Part shown: positions 8,412 through 17,493 of the stretch, in pieces
Layout: the number at the start of each line of letters is the position of its first letter
How positions within the stretch are numbered: the stretch's first letter is position 1
DNA from: Fimenecus sp052298855
Lineage (GTDB): Bacteria; Bacillota; Clostridia; Oscillospirales; Acutalibacteraceae
Length of the DNA: 64,000 nucleotides
Reading direction: 5' to 3'
Assembly: GCA_052298855.1 (NCBI GenBank)
Contig: DAVZXP010000004.1
Coordinates: 124,001-188,000 of the forward strand
Position numbers and translations under genes: made by a program
The notes under the pieces: generated by a model
What the model was told of the DNA's origin: nothing
Seen by the model: the letters and a program-made list of their open reading frames with translations, nothing else
Database searches by the model: none

Positions 8412-9227
8412 TTAGTTTTGGTTTTCAGGTGCTTCCTGTTCTTTTTTCTTTTTAATAACAAGAACTATAACCACTGCCGCCGCAGCTGCCAAAACAGTAG
8501 CAACAACTGCGATAATTATGGCTTTTTTATTGCTCTTTTCTACGGGTGCTGCTTCGGTTTCTACCGCTTCGGTCGTGGTAGTAGTTGTTGCATCGGGCAT
8601 AATCTCAGCCGGCAAGGTCTCATCGGGTGCCGGAGCCTGTGCTGTTCCTGTTACGCCCTCAACCTTGTCCTTATTTGCTTTTGCTGTAACCTTATTACCG
8701 CCGGACTGTCCTGCGGGCTTTGTATTCTGAGGTACAGCGGGTTTGGGCTGTGTAGGAGTCGGTGCCGGAGTTCCGCTACCTGCTGCCTCGGTTATTGTAA
8801 TGGAAGAGCCTGAAATTGATGAAGTAATATTAGCATCATTGCCATCATAAGCCTTCTCAACTCTTAAAGTCATTTTACCGCCTGTTTTAAGTACTTTAAA
8901 CTGAACTGAAAACGCTGTACAAGCAGGTAATTCTTCCATAGCAAATGCTCCAACTGTAATCGTACCTGCCTGTTTATTCGCATCAAACATGCTATAATTA
9001 CAACTACCTTTATTTACATTTACAACTTCAAAACTCGAGTCATCATAATCAAGAACAAAGGTAAAAGCTGACAGACCACTTGGAATATTTACACTCACTG
9101 TTACAATATCGCCCTGCTTTGCCTTTGACGGAGACGCAACAAGCGAAACAGACGCCGCAAACGAACTGATGCAGAGAAGCGACATAAGCGTTGCTATCGC
9201 AAGTATTACTGATATAGTTTTTTTCAT
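8412..9227 (-). CDS. Secreted, membrane-anchored cohesin-domain protein, paralogue
   Basis: 271 aa from the ATG at 9227 (GGTGG binding site upstream). Signal peptide, then a cohesin-like domain (about residues 25-145) with KQGDIVTVSVNIPSGLSAF and LDYDDSSFEVVNV. A long Pro/Thr/Ala-rich linker, including a run of six Thr, leads to a C-terminal membrane helix and a KKKKEQ tail. Same architecture as the preceding gene with a longer spacer, so the two look like an ancient tandem duplication. There is 153 bp between them, and each has its own binding site. Ligand unknown. Confidence 0.82.
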   Translation of the reverse strand: MKKTISVILAIATLMSLLCISSFAASVSLVASPSKAKQGDIVTVSVNIPSGLSAFTFVLDYDDSSFEVVNVNKGSCNYSMFDANKQAGTITVGAFAMEELPACTAFSVQFKVLKTGGKMTLRVEKAYDGNDANITSSISGSSITITEAAGSGTPAPTPTQPKPAVPQNTKPAGQSGGNKVTAKANKDKVEGVTGTAQAPAPDETLPAEIMPDATTTTTTEAVETEAAPVEKSNKKAIIIAVVATVLAAAAAVVIVLVIKKKKEQEAPENQN

Positions 9228-9322
9228 AAATTGAACCACCTTTATTGTTTATCTACAATATAATACAATGTTTTGGCGTTTAAGTCAATATTTCAAATGC
9301 TTTTAACGTTAAGTTTTTTGCT

Positions 9323-11056
9323 TTACAACTGTATGTCCCTGTTAGGCGTAACATATATGGTGTTATACACATGATATATGACCTTACCGGGCTTTGCGTT
9401 ATTCGGCTTCTTGATATTTTTAATCAAGGTGTAGTCAACGGGAACCTTGTCCGCACCGTCAGCAGAGCTGAAGCGAGCAGCTATTCTTGCCGCCTCCTCT
9501 ATTGCCGTATCGGTAATTTCTCGGTTATCCGAAGCAATGACCGTATGCGAGCCTGCAAAGCCTTGAGTATGAAGCCACATATCATAGTTCTTAGCCGTCT
9601 TAAACGTCAGCTTATCATTTTGGACGTTGTTTCTCCCGACAAGCACACGAAATCCGTCACTCGTAGTAAATTCATACGGCGGTAGAGTCTTCGGAAGTTT
9701 GATTTTGTCCTTACCCTTACGTCTTATGTATCCGCCCGCAATCAATTCCTGCCTTATTTCTGAAATTTCCGCTTCGCTGTCGGCTCTTGAAAGTTCGTCA
9801 AGGACAGAGTCGATATACAAAAGCTCCTGTTCTCCGCTTTCGATTAAATCGGCAAGCATTTTTTCAGCCGTCACGGACTTTTTGTATTCCTTATAATACT
9901 TTTGCGAATTCTGAACGGGCGAAAGCGCAGGATTCACTTTAATACGAACTACATTGTTATTGTCATAATAATTTTCAATATCGTAAAACGCCGCACCCTT
10001 TTCCAATCTGTAAAGGTTTGAATTTATAAGCTCGGCATAGATACGCAAAGTTTCCTTGTCGTCACACTTTTCAAGCTGCATTTTTTGAAGATTAACCTTT
10101 TTTGCAACTCTCTGCGATGCGTTATTCAAAAGCTTCAGCATATCGCCCGCACGGCGTTTGATCCTGTACATCCTGTCTGTTTCAAAACAAAATTCGTCAA
10201 GCAGCTCCGAAAACGAGGAGTATTTTTTGACGGGATAATTCTCGCCGTATTGAGTTATATCCATAAACGAAAAATCGACAGGATTTCCCTCGGGGTCAAA
10301 AATGACCTGCGGAGACGGTTTGTTTTCGTTTATTATATTCTGAATTTCAACGATTTTGTCATATAAAACGCTCTCATCGATAACCGTCATATCCTCAACC
10401 GCTTTATCGGAGCACGCATAAGAAATTTCACGACAGACAATCGGAGAAACGCCCAAAACGCTTGAAAGAATTGCCGATGACAACTTTTGATTTTTCTTTT
10501 CGCATACGGCTTTTACAATCTCCCCTGCCGAACAGCTTGAAATATCAAGCTTATTTTGGCTCGGAGGCAAAAGATATGTTCCGCCGGGCAAAACCTCTCT
10601 GTATGTGGATTTGGTTTCGTCAACCCTTTTAACAGCGTCAATTACCTTGCCGTTTTCGTTTACAAGCACAATATTGCTGCGCTGTGCCATAATTTCTATA
10701 AACAACTTGAGTTTTACCTTATCGCCTATCTCGTCGGTGGCGTCAAAGCACAATTCAAGCACCCTGTCGAGCGATACCTGATTTATTTCGGTAAGCGTTG
10801 CACCGACAAGACGTTTTCTCAAAAGCATACAGAGCATAGGCGGTTTTTGCGGATTTTCAAGCGTTTGCGAGGTTATGTGTATCCTCGGAGAAATCGCCTG
10901 AGCCGACATATAAAGCCTGTACGCACCGCTGCGGGTACGCATAAGAAACACAAGCTCACATTTTGACGGCTGATAAACCTTTTCCACCTTTGCTCCAAGC
11001 AGATATTCACTTATTTCATTTTTTATAAAGCCTAATGTTATTCCGTCAAGTGCCAT
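9323..11056 (-). CDS. rqcH: RqcH, NFACT-family ribosome quality control protein
   Basis: 577 aa, full length. RqcH binds obstructed 50S subunits and recruits tRNA-Ala to add poly-Ala tails to stalled chains; homologues were earlier annotated as fibronectin-binding proteins. The order is an NFACT-N domain starting MALDGITLGFIKNEISEYL, a helix-hairpin region, a long coiled-coil middle (about 270-420) and the NFACT-R domain DGFRVLVGRNNVQNDKLT...WLHTQGFAGSH. The C-terminal end lies in AKPGKVIYHVYNTIYVTP. Eight bp downstream of the Nif3-like gene, so probably cotranscribed with it. Confidence 0.92.
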   Translation of the reverse strand: MALDGITLGFIKNEISEYLLGAKVEKVYQPSKCELVFLMRTRSGAYRLYMSAQAISPRIHITSQTLENPQKPPMLCMLLRKRLVGATLTEINQVSLDRVLELCFDATDEIGDKVKLKLFIEIMAQRSNIVLVNENGKVIDAVKRVDETKSTYREVLPGGTYLLPPSQNKLDISSCSAGEIVKAVCEKKNQKLSSAILSSVLGVSPIVCREISYACSDKAVEDMTVIDESVLYDKIVEIQNIINENKPSPQVIFDPEGNPVDFSFMDITQYGENYPVKKYSSFSELLDEFCFETDRMYRIKRRAGDMLKLLNNASQRVAKKVNLQKMQLEKCDDKETLRIYAELINSNLYRLEKGAAFYDIENYYDNNNVVRIKVNPALSPVQNSQKYYKEYKKSVTAEKMLADLIESGEQELLYIDSVLDELSRADSEAEISEIRQELIAGGYIRRKGKDKIKLPKTLPPYEFTTSDGFRVLVGRNNVQNDKLTFKTAKNYDMWLHTQGFAGSHTVIASDNREITDTAIEEAARIAARFSSADGADKVPVDYTLIKNIKKPNNAKPGKVIYHVYNTIYVTPNRDIQL

Positions 11057-11063
11057 ATTTTCC

Positions 11064-11813
11064 TCAAATATATGTTATGGGTGTTTTCTGCTCAAACACC
11101 GTAAATTTTACATTTTCAAATTTCTTTTGAAGCTTGTCGCAAAGCGGCTTAATTGAAATTGCCTCTGTCTCAAAATGACCTGCCGCAATAAGTCCGATAT
11201 CGAGATTAACGGCATCGAGAAAATCGTGGTGTCCTGCGTCGCCCGTAACAAGCAAATCGCAACCAATTTCCTTTGCTTCAAAGAGATAATCGCTGCCTGC
11301 GCCACCGCAAAAAGCAACCTTTTGAACAGATTTTTCGGTAAGACAAGCCCTCACGCTTGCAGAAAGAGTTTTTTCAATAAACTTCGCATACTCGCCGACC
11401 GTTGTATTCTTAACTTCGCCGACTGTCAATATTCCCGAGGGAGATTTTTCGATATTTTCAGCCGAAAGCGTTGTTGCCAAAATATCGCTCACTCCGCCCT
11501 CTGCGACATCATACGAAGTGTGAGCACAAATTACCGAAAGTCCGCTGTTGACGGCGGTATAAACCTCGCTTCCGAATTTAACCTGCTTTAACGCACCGAA
11601 AATTATCGGATGATGGGTAATTACAAGCTCACAGCCTGATTTTTTTGCATATTCAAGCACCTCGTTTGTACAATCGAGCGCAAGCAACACGCTTTTAACC
11701 TCGGCATTTTCGTCGCCGATCAAAAAGCCGCTGTTATCCCACTCCTCCTGCTTGCAAAACGGTGCAAAGCTGTCTATATATTCATATATTTCCTTTGCCT
11801 TAGGCATTTTCAA
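11064..11813 (-). CDS. Nif3-like dinuclear metal centre protein (YqfO type)
   Basis: 249 aa, the short form of the family. Metal-ligand motifs are visible: ITHHPIIFG near residues 61-69, CAHTSYD near 97 and TGDAGHHD near 190. Nif3/DUF34 proteins form toroidal hexamers with a di-metal site; a GTP cyclohydrolase-like role was proposed, but the function is unsettled. In Firmicutes the gene regularly follows trmK, as here with a 14-bp overlap. Confidence 0.88.
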   Translation of the reverse strand: MKMPKAKEIYEYIDSFAPFCKQEEWDNSGFLIGDENAEVKSVLLALDCTNEVLEYAKKSGCELVITHHPIIFGALKQVKFGSEVYTAVNSGLSVICAHTSYDVAEGGVSDILATTLSAENIEKSPSGILTVGEVKNTTVGEYAKFIEKTLSASVRACLTEKSVQKVAFCGGAGSDYLFEAKEIGCDLLVTGDAGHHDFLDAVNLDIGLIAAGHFETEAISIKPLCDKLQKKFENVKFTVFEQKTPITYI

Positions 11814-12450
11814 TACTCCTTATCAGCTCGAGAATTTTCTCATCCTTTGTGCCGTTATATTTATTGTAAAGGCTCTTGAGAACCTTTCCGACAAACAATT
11901 TATCGGTTTCGTTGTCGCTTTTCGGTAAATTTCCGACGTAGTATTCATATAGCTTATGCTCTGATTTCACTCCCGAATACCTTGCGGAAATGATAAGATA
12001 AACACGCTTATCCTCGCACACGGTTTTTTCGGCTTCAATCAAAAAACCGTTATCAAAAAGTGCACGCCACACATCCTCAAAATGCGTCATAGGCTGCAAA
12101 ATAAGATGTATTTTTTCATCCCTAAGCCATTCGGTTGCGTTTATCATATCGGCAATCATAATTCCGCCCATACCCGCAACGGCAATCTCCTGTGCCTCAT
12201 AAGGCTCTATATTCTCAAAGCCTGCCGAAAGCCGAAGCGTGATTTTATCCGCCAGCGAATATTCGTCAAGTGTCTTTTGAGCGTTCATAAGCGGATTTGG
12301 ATTTATATCCGAAGCTATTGCCCTGTTTGAAATTTTACTTTCTACTATGTATGCCGGAAGATATGCGTGGTCCGTGCCGACGTCCAAAAAGGTGTCGCAA
12401 TTATTTACCATACCTGCTACGGCATCAAGTCTCGGTGTCAATTTTATCAT
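11800..12450 (-). CDS. trmK: TrmK, tRNA (adenine(22)-N1)-methyltransferase
   Basis: 216 aa from the ATG at 12450. Class I SAM-dependent methyltransferase; TrmK modifies A22 of tRNAs in Gram-positive bacteria. SAM motif I is FLDVGTDHAYLPAYIVE near residue 25, followed by ASDINPNPL and VAGMGGIMIADMI. It opens with the typical KLTPRLDAVAGMV. The region directly upstream is the terminator of the DUF1858 gene, so the Shine-Dalgarno sequence is weak. A TTG at 12483 would extend it into that hairpin and is unlikely. Confidence 0.9.
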   Translation of the reverse strand: MIKLTPRLDAVAGMVNNCDTFLDVGTDHAYLPAYIVESKISNRAIASDINPNPLMNAQKTLDEYSLADKITLRLSAGFENIEPYEAQEIAVAGMGGIMIADMINATEWLRDEKIHLILQPMTHFEDVWRALFDNGFLIEAEKTVCEDKRVYLIISARYSGVKSEHKLYEYYVGNLPKSDNETDKLFVGKVLKSLYNKYNGTKDEKILELIRSIENA

Positions 12451-12451
12451 A

Positions 12452-12494
12452 ATTAAAAAATGAGGGTTGACAGAGCAAAACACTCAGCCAACCC
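12452..12494 (-). terminator. Terminator of the DUF1858 gene
   Basis: Imperfect inverted repeat (12464-12475 with 12483-12494, two mismatches) followed on the minus strand by TTTTTT. It ends right at the trmK start region. Confidence 0.6.
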
Positions 12495-12506
12495 CGTCGC
12501 CTTTTT

Positions 12507-12719
12507 TTATTTGCTTGATTTACTTGCAAGAAAATCGTTTATCTTTTTAACAAGCTCGTCCGCATCAACGCCGTGAACGGCACAAGCCTCCTCAACGCTC
12601 TCGCCTCTCGAAGCAGGGCAGCCGAGACAATGCATTCCCATTTCAAGGAAGAAGGGAACGGTTTCTCTATCGGCATCGAGAATATCGCCGATTGTCATAT
12701 CCTTTGTGATTGAAGTCAT
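12507..12719 (-). CDS. DUF1858 domain protein
   Basis: 70 aa with an AACGGAGGT binding site. The whole protein is a DUF1858 domain: ITKDMTIGDILDADRETVPF followed by the GMHCLGCPAS segment with a CxxC pair, typical of this hybrid-cluster-associated family. These cysteines suggest a redox or metal-binding role, but no biochemical function is established. It stands alone between the glycosyltransferase and trmK. Confidence 0.85.
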   Translation of the reverse strand: MTSITKDMTIGDILDADRETVPFFLEMGMHCLGCPASRGESVEEACAVHGVDADELVKKINDFLASKSSK

Positions 12720-12753
12720 TGTTTTTACCTCCGTTAATTAAATTGAATTATAC

Positions 12754-13725
12754 TTATTTATTACCCGAATTCGGTTGATTATCAATGTTTTCGGGTAATA
12801 TATTAGTTTCGTCAATAATGTAGTTCGGTCTGTTTTTAACCTCAAGGTAAACCCTTGAAATATACTCGCCGATTACACCCATTGATATTAAAATGAGTCC
12901 TCCGATTATCAAAACCGAGCACACAAGCGACGGATAACCGTCAACATCAGGTCCGAAGCAGAGCGTTTTAATTATCGTATAAAGCGCATAGATAAACCCT
13001 ACAACGCTTGTAACAATACCGCAGAAAAACGAAATTTTAAGCGGTGCGGTTGAAAAGCCGATTATTCCGTCAATCGCATAGGCAAACAACTTCCAAAATG
13101 ACCATTTTGTTTTGCCTGCCGCACGTTCACGGTTTTCGTGCTCAAACCACTTTGTTTTGAAGCCTACCCAGCTGAATATGCCTTTTGAAAAACGATTATA
13201 TTCGGGCATTGAGATTATTGCGTTAACGACCTTTCTTGTCATAACTCTGTAATCCTGTGCGCCCTCCTCGATATTTGCGTCTGAAATTCGATTTATCAGC
13301 TTATAAAAGCTTCTTGAAAAAGCGCTTTTAAGCTTAGCCTCTCCCTTTCTGTCGGTTCGTCTTGCAGCGGCTATATCGTAGCCCTCCTCGTTGACGCTTT
13401 TAACCATTTCCGGAATAAGTTCGGGAGAATGCTGCAAATCAGCATCGATAATTCCGACGTAATCAGCCGTTGACATTTTAAGACCTGCAAGCATTGCCGA
13501 CTCTTTTCCGAAATTTCTTGAAAAAGAAATATACTTAACCGTTTTATCCCTTTCGGCAAGCTGTCTTATAATATTTACGGTATTGTCACGGCTTCCGTCA
13601 TCGACAAAGATAAAAGAAGCGCTTATTCCGTCAAGCGAGTTTAATATCGGAGAGACCGTATCATAAAAAATATTCAAAACAGCTTCTTCGTTATAGCACG
13701 GAACTATAAATTCAAGCGTTTTCAT
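12754..13725 (-). CDS. Glycosyltransferase family 2 (GtrB/DPM1-like) with C-terminal membrane segments
   Basis: 323 aa. Family 2 fold with VPCYNEEAVLNIFY, FVDDGSRDNT, the DxD-type IDADLQHSPELIPEM and the catalytic GAQDYRVMTRK region. Two membrane helices follow at about residues 230-250 and 265-290, then the conserved tail GEYISRVYLEVKNRPNYII. This is the polyprenyl-phosphate sugar transferase class, which transfers glucose or another sugar to undecaprenyl phosphate at the inner membrane face. A flippase and second transferase are not nearby, so the acceptor glycan is unknown. Confidence 0.87.
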   Translation of the reverse strand: MKTLEFIVPCYNEEAVLNIFYDTVSPILNSLDGISASFIFVDDGSRDNTVNIIRQLAERDKTVKYISFSRNFGKESAMLAGLKMSTADYVGIIDADLQHSPELIPEMVKSVNEEGYDIAAARRTDRKGEAKLKSAFSRSFYKLINRISDANIEEGAQDYRVMTRKVVNAIISMPEYNRFSKGIFSWVGFKTKWFEHENRERAAGKTKWSFWKLFAYAIDGIIGFSTAPLKISFFCGIVTSVVGFIYALYTIIKTLCFGPDVDGYPSLVCSVLIIGGLILISMGVIGEYISRVYLEVKNRPNYIIDETNILPENIDNQPNSGNK

Positions 13726-13768
13726 ATGTTCTCCCCTTTCTTAAATCATCATTCATTTAATTATACAA

Positions 13769-16465
13769 TTAAACCCCGTCAAACGCAAGTGCTTTGTTAA
13801 GCACGGTAAAGCCCTTTATTGAATTCGAGAGCTTAATTTCGGCTTTCGGAACCGTCATATTGCCGACACGTTCGTCATAATAAGAGCCGTCAAGCACGCC
13901 GTCGATGTAAATTTTAATCATAGCGTTCTTTTCTCTGACAAGGGTTATTTTTCTGTCGCCCGTGTTACAAATATCGGTGTGTCCGACACATTTGAGCGAA
14001 CAGCAGTTAAATCTCACATTGCCGTTTATAAGCGAAACCGCAAGAGAATTACCCTGTGAGAACAAAAGCGTTTCCTTTGTTGCGGTGTTCACGGTCATAG
14101 TGAGTGTGAAATCGTCCTCAATCTCGCAGGGCGCTTCTCTGTCCGAAAACAAAAGGTTGTCCTTATAGCAAGCAAGCGTTTTTTTAGAAGTAAGCTTGTT
14201 GCCGTAGAGGTCACGAACGCTATACTCTACTGTATATTTCGAGCCTGCCTGTGCGTTGTCAAAATGCAAAAGCACCTCGCTGTAATTCGCAAGCAACTCC
14301 GCCTTTATAGGCTTACCCATATAAGTAAAGCTGTTTTCGTCGAGCACAATATGCCTGTCAAACGAGAATACTGCGGTGTGCTCGGTTTCAAACTTCGCAC
14401 GCTTTAATACAGGTGCGGTCATCTTTTCTCCGCCGAATTTGTATATAACAATTTCGTGTGCACCAAGCTCAACCGAAAGGGTGTCGCCGTAAGAGTATTT
14501 TATATCGCATTTCTCAGTTTCATAGGGGATAACATTTATGCGTGTAAGTCCCTTTACATCCTCGTTTACGCCGATTTCCTTTTCAAGTTTAACCGAAAAT
14601 TTCTGCGGTTTATCGGACGGATTGCGAAGTGAAATAACACCCTCTTTACCGTTCCATGCGCTGTATCCGTAAATTTTACCCGAGTCGGCACTTTCGCCGA
14701 TAAGCTTTGAATTTCTGAGCGTTTCAAAGTTTTCTCTGACAAATCTTAAAACATCTGCATTTATGCGCCACATATTATCGTTGAAAAGATCGAAGCTGTA
14801 ATAAAGTTCCCAGAATGCCGTGCCTCTTGACGAAATCATATACATATACTTACGGTACTCATCATCGGTCATTTTCACCTTTGCGGTGTGTCCGTAAATA
14901 GGCTCGTGGTTATACATATTAGAGTTCGGGAACTGATACTGTCTTACTCTATGGAAATCATAGTAAAGCGCATCTCTGTAAGTGAGCATACGGTCAAAGT
15001 CCTTGCCGTTGAGCTCCTCGCCGTTTACAGCTTTATCGGTAAAGCCTATATCGCCGCTGTTTTGCATCCAAACGCTGTTTACATAGCTCAAGAACCACGG
15101 ACTCGGAACAGCATAGCAAGTGAGGTTTATCCAAAGTTCCTTGCCCTGCTCTGCCCTGAATTTACGCATATCACGGAAAATATCAATCCACTTTTCCCAA
15201 GCGTCGGTCATAACATACATATCCTTATAACCGCCTGTGGGGTGTCCGTGCCTTTTACTGCGACAGGGCTTTAGCATAAAGCCGTCAAGCTTCCAATAGT
15301 CTATGTCAAAGCGATTCATATAATCAAGGAAAAGCAATTCAACATTACGAACATACTTTTCATCCGCAATACAGATGTCGTATGACCTTCTGTTATAACC
15401 GCCCTTTCCGTGTCTTTGCATACGCTTTCCGAACGGTCTGTTAAAGTTATAGCCGCCTCTCGGTCCGAGCCAAAGTCCGAAGTGTGAAGAAAAATTATTT
15501 GCAAGCCGTGATGAATTGTAAAGCTCGTGAGGAAATTTATCGTTAAAGCACCAAAAGTCGCTCTTGTAATCGTTCCAGCCGTCGTCAACAACATAGGCGT
15601 CAAGCGGTTTTACAAAATTCTGCGTCAAGCCCTTTTCAATCTGATAAAAAGAGCCTGTTATATTTTCCTCGGTAATGTTAAGCATATGGTCATACCAAGA
15701 GTTGTACTGCGTACGAAGATAGGTTTTCTGCGAAACGGTTTTGATATATTCGAGGAAGTCTGCTCTTATAACATCAAAAGACATTGTTCGTGCGCTTCCG
15801 AAAACGGACTTATGAAATGTGTGTTCCTTTTTGCCGTCAAGTATTTTTGACAAACTCTTTCCGCTGTAATAACGCAAACGCAGGGTGTTTTCAACAATGT
15901 TGTTGTCGTTCATCGGAAATTCCGAGCCTGTGAACATACCGTTGATATAAACAGGCTGTCCGAGTGAAGCGTGGAAGCCGTCAATGAATGCCTTGTCCAT
16001 CTCGGGATGCGTCCATTTTTGCTTTATGCCGTCAGCAAGCACCAAAAGTTCGGTGTCAACGGTATCAATACGCAAATTAAGGTCTCCCGAAGCAGAAAAG
16101 CAAAGCTGCTTTTTCATAAAGAAATCATCATTTTTAAGCTTATACACCAAGCGGAAATTCATTGTGGTATTGCGATAAATTGCAGGCTTAAAGACAAACT
16201 CTAAAATCGAAGAATCCGATTTTTCATAGGAATTTATCTTATCTATCGTAAGCATTGACGCACGAAGTTCAAATTTTCCAAACTTCTTTAAGAAAGTTAC
16301 GGAAAATTCTTCACTTCCCTTGCCTGTAACAAACGGTGCAGACTCTTTTAATCTTTTATTCGTAATTGTATCGGGTAAAAGTCGTCCGTTTTCAATAAAA
16401 AAGCTTCTTTCGATATATTCATTTCCGATAACAACCTTTTTATCGTCGCTTTTAATGTATGTCAT
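13769..16465 (-). CDS. GH36/clan GH-D-like glycosidase with C-terminal LamG-like domain
   Basis: 898 aa, no signal peptide, so probably cytoplasmic. An N-terminal beta-sandwich (1-250) precedes a TIM barrel containing VVDDGWNDY, FGLWLGPRGGYN, the putative nucleophile in DYWKLDGFML and a later NSGDIGF that may hold the acid/base, as in GH36/GH27 alpha-galactosidases. After the barrel comes a beta-rich part and, from about 740, a region (FTLTMTVN...KIYIDGVLDGSYYDE) resembling a concanavalin-like/LamG domain. The substrate is not predictable; it departs clearly from typical AgaA. It overlaps the upstream gene by 4 bp and is thus translationally coupled. Confidence 0.72.
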   Translation of the reverse strand: MTYIKSDDKKVVIGNEYIERSFFIENGRLLPDTITNKRLKESAPFVTGKGSEEFSVTFLKKFGKFELRASMLTIDKINSYEKSDSSILEFVFKPAIYRNTTMNFRLVYKLKNDDFFMKKQLCFSASGDLNLRIDTVDTELLVLADGIKQKWTHPEMDKAFIDGFHASLGQPVYINGMFTGSEFPMNDNNIVENTLRLRYYSGKSLSKILDGKKEHTFHKSVFGSARTMSFDVIRADFLEYIKTVSQKTYLRTQYNSWYDHMLNITEENITGSFYQIEKGLTQNFVKPLDAYVVDDGWNDYKSDFWCFNDKFPHELYNSSRLANNFSSHFGLWLGPRGGYNFNRPFGKRMQRHGKGGYNRRSYDICIADEKYVRNVELLFLDYMNRFDIDYWKLDGFMLKPCRSKRHGHPTGGYKDMYVMTDAWEKWIDIFRDMRKFRAEQGKELWINLTCYAVPSPWFLSYVNSVWMQNSGDIGFTDKAVNGEELNGKDFDRMLTYRDALYYDFHRVRQYQFPNSNMYNHEPIYGHTAKVKMTDDEYRKYMYMISSRGTAFWELYYSFDLFNDNMWRINADVLRFVRENFETLRNSKLIGESADSGKIYGYSAWNGKEGVISLRNPSDKPQKFSVKLEKEIGVNEDVKGLTRINVIPYETEKCDIKYSYGDTLSVELGAHEIVIYKFGGEKMTAPVLKRAKFETEHTAVFSFDRHIVLDENSFTYMGKPIKAELLANYSEVLLHFDNAQAGSKYTVEYSVRDLYGNKLTSKKTLACYKDNLLFSDREAPCEIEDDFTLTMTVNTATKETLLFSQGNSLAVSLINGNVRFNCCSLKCVGHTDICNTGDRKITLVREKNAMIKIYIDGVLDGSYYDERVGNMTVPKAEIKLSNSIKGFTVLNKALAFDGV

Positions 16466-16932
16466 AGTTTATTTTCCGCCTCAAAAAATTTTTCATCAAG
16501 TATTTTCGCCATATTTTCAACAAGCTCCGAGCAAGGACGCTTTTTATAATAATGCTCGGTTCTTGCCTCCGGTGCTGCCGTTTCCTTTGCCTGTGCCTCT
16601 TTTGTAAGTCCCAAAAGCTCACGGCAAATTATTGATGGATTATCCTTCTTAAATTCTTCAGCGATTTCCTGCACCTTTTCATAGGTTTCCTTTTTCTTTT
16701 GAGTGTCCTTGCCGTCGGTCGCACCGTAAAGCATACCGATAACAAGAGCCGCACCTGTTACGGTACCGCAAACCTCTCTCATTCTGCCGACGCCGCCTCC
16801 GAGTCCTGCCGAAACACGCAATGCGGTTTCCTCGTCCATATTAAATTCATCACAAAAAGCACAGAACACCGCCTGCGAGCAATTATAGCCCTGCTTGAAC
16901 AATTCAAGTGCTTTGTCCGAATGTTTTGACAT
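16462..16932 (-). CDS. C_GCAxxG_C_C family redox-type protein
   Basis: 156 aa from the ATG at 16932 after GGAGGCGAT. The sequence shows the family's cysteine layout: GYNCSQAVFCAF near the start, GLGGGVGRMREVCGTVTGA, then CRELLG and RPCSELVE. Members are thought to be redox or metal-binding proteins, often next to oxidoreductases; the function is unproven. The stop overlaps the glycosidase start by 4 bp, an unusual pairing. Confidence 0.85.
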   Translation of the reverse strand: MSKHSDKALELFKQGYNCSQAVFCAFCDEFNMDEETALRVSAGLGGGVGRMREVCGTVTGAALVIGMLYGATDGKDTQKKKETYEKVQEIAEEFKKDNPSIICRELLGLTKEAQAKETAAPEARTEHYYKKRPCSELVENMAKILDEKFFEAENKL

Positions 16933-17003
16933 AGTATCGCCTCCGAATATCACTAAATTATATAATACCATACTTGTGATATTATATCAAACAAAATAAA
17001 AGA

Positions 17004-17042
17004 AAAAATCCCTGCTCCTTCAAAAAGAAAGAACAGGGATTT
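17004..17042 (-). terminator. Terminator of the rplJL operon
   Basis: AAATCCCTG (17034-17042 on the minus strand) pairs with CAGGGATTT (17007-17015), followed by a T run; 19 bp after rplL. Confidence 0.85.
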
Positions 17043-17060
17043 GTAATCGACAAATTAAAA

Positions 17061-17441
17061 TTACTTAAGAGTAACCTTAGCGCCAACTTCTTCGAGCTTA
17101 GCCTTTGCAGCGTCAGCGTCATCCTTAGAAGCAGCTTCCTTGATTACCTTCGGAGCGCCGTCAACCATAGCCTTTGCCTCAGCAAGACCAAGACCTGTGA
17201 TCTCACGAACAGCCTTGATAACCTTAATCTTCTCTGCGCCTACTTCTGTAAGCTCGATGTCGAACTCAGTCTTTTCCTCAGCTGCTGCTGCGCCGTCGCC
17301 TGCTGCGGGAGCTGCTACTGCTACTGCTGCTGCTGCAGAAACGCCGAATTCATCCTCTACTGCGTGTACGAGCTCTGAAAGCTCAAGAACTGTAAGAGCT
17401 TTGATTTCTTCAATCATAGCTGCAATTTTCTCTGATGCCAT
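17061..17441 (-). CDS. rplL: 50S ribosomal protein L7/L12
   Basis: 126 aa from the ATG at 17441 (GGAGGAAAATAAA upstream). Forms the ribosomal stalk that recruits translation GTPases. An N-terminal dimerisation helix, an Ala-rich hinge (AAAAVAVAAPAAGDGAAAAE) and the conserved C-terminal domain with KIKVIKAVREITGLGLAEAK are present. It lies 52 bp after rplJ, the standard order. Confidence 0.97.
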   Translation of the reverse strand: MASEKIAAMIEEIKALTVLELSELVHAVEDEFGVSAAAAVAVAAPAAGDGAAAAEEKTEFDIELTEVGAEKIKVIKAVREITGLGLAEAKAMVDGAPKVIKEAASKDDADAAKAKLEEVGAKVTLK

Positions 17442-17493
17442 TTTATTTTCCTCCAATAATAATGAAATAAATATTTAAGTTATACAGCAAAAA

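Noticed and set aside
7638..9227. Cellulosome scaffoldin
   Set aside because: Each protein has only one cohesin-like domain and a membrane helix; no dockerin or carbohydrate-binding module.
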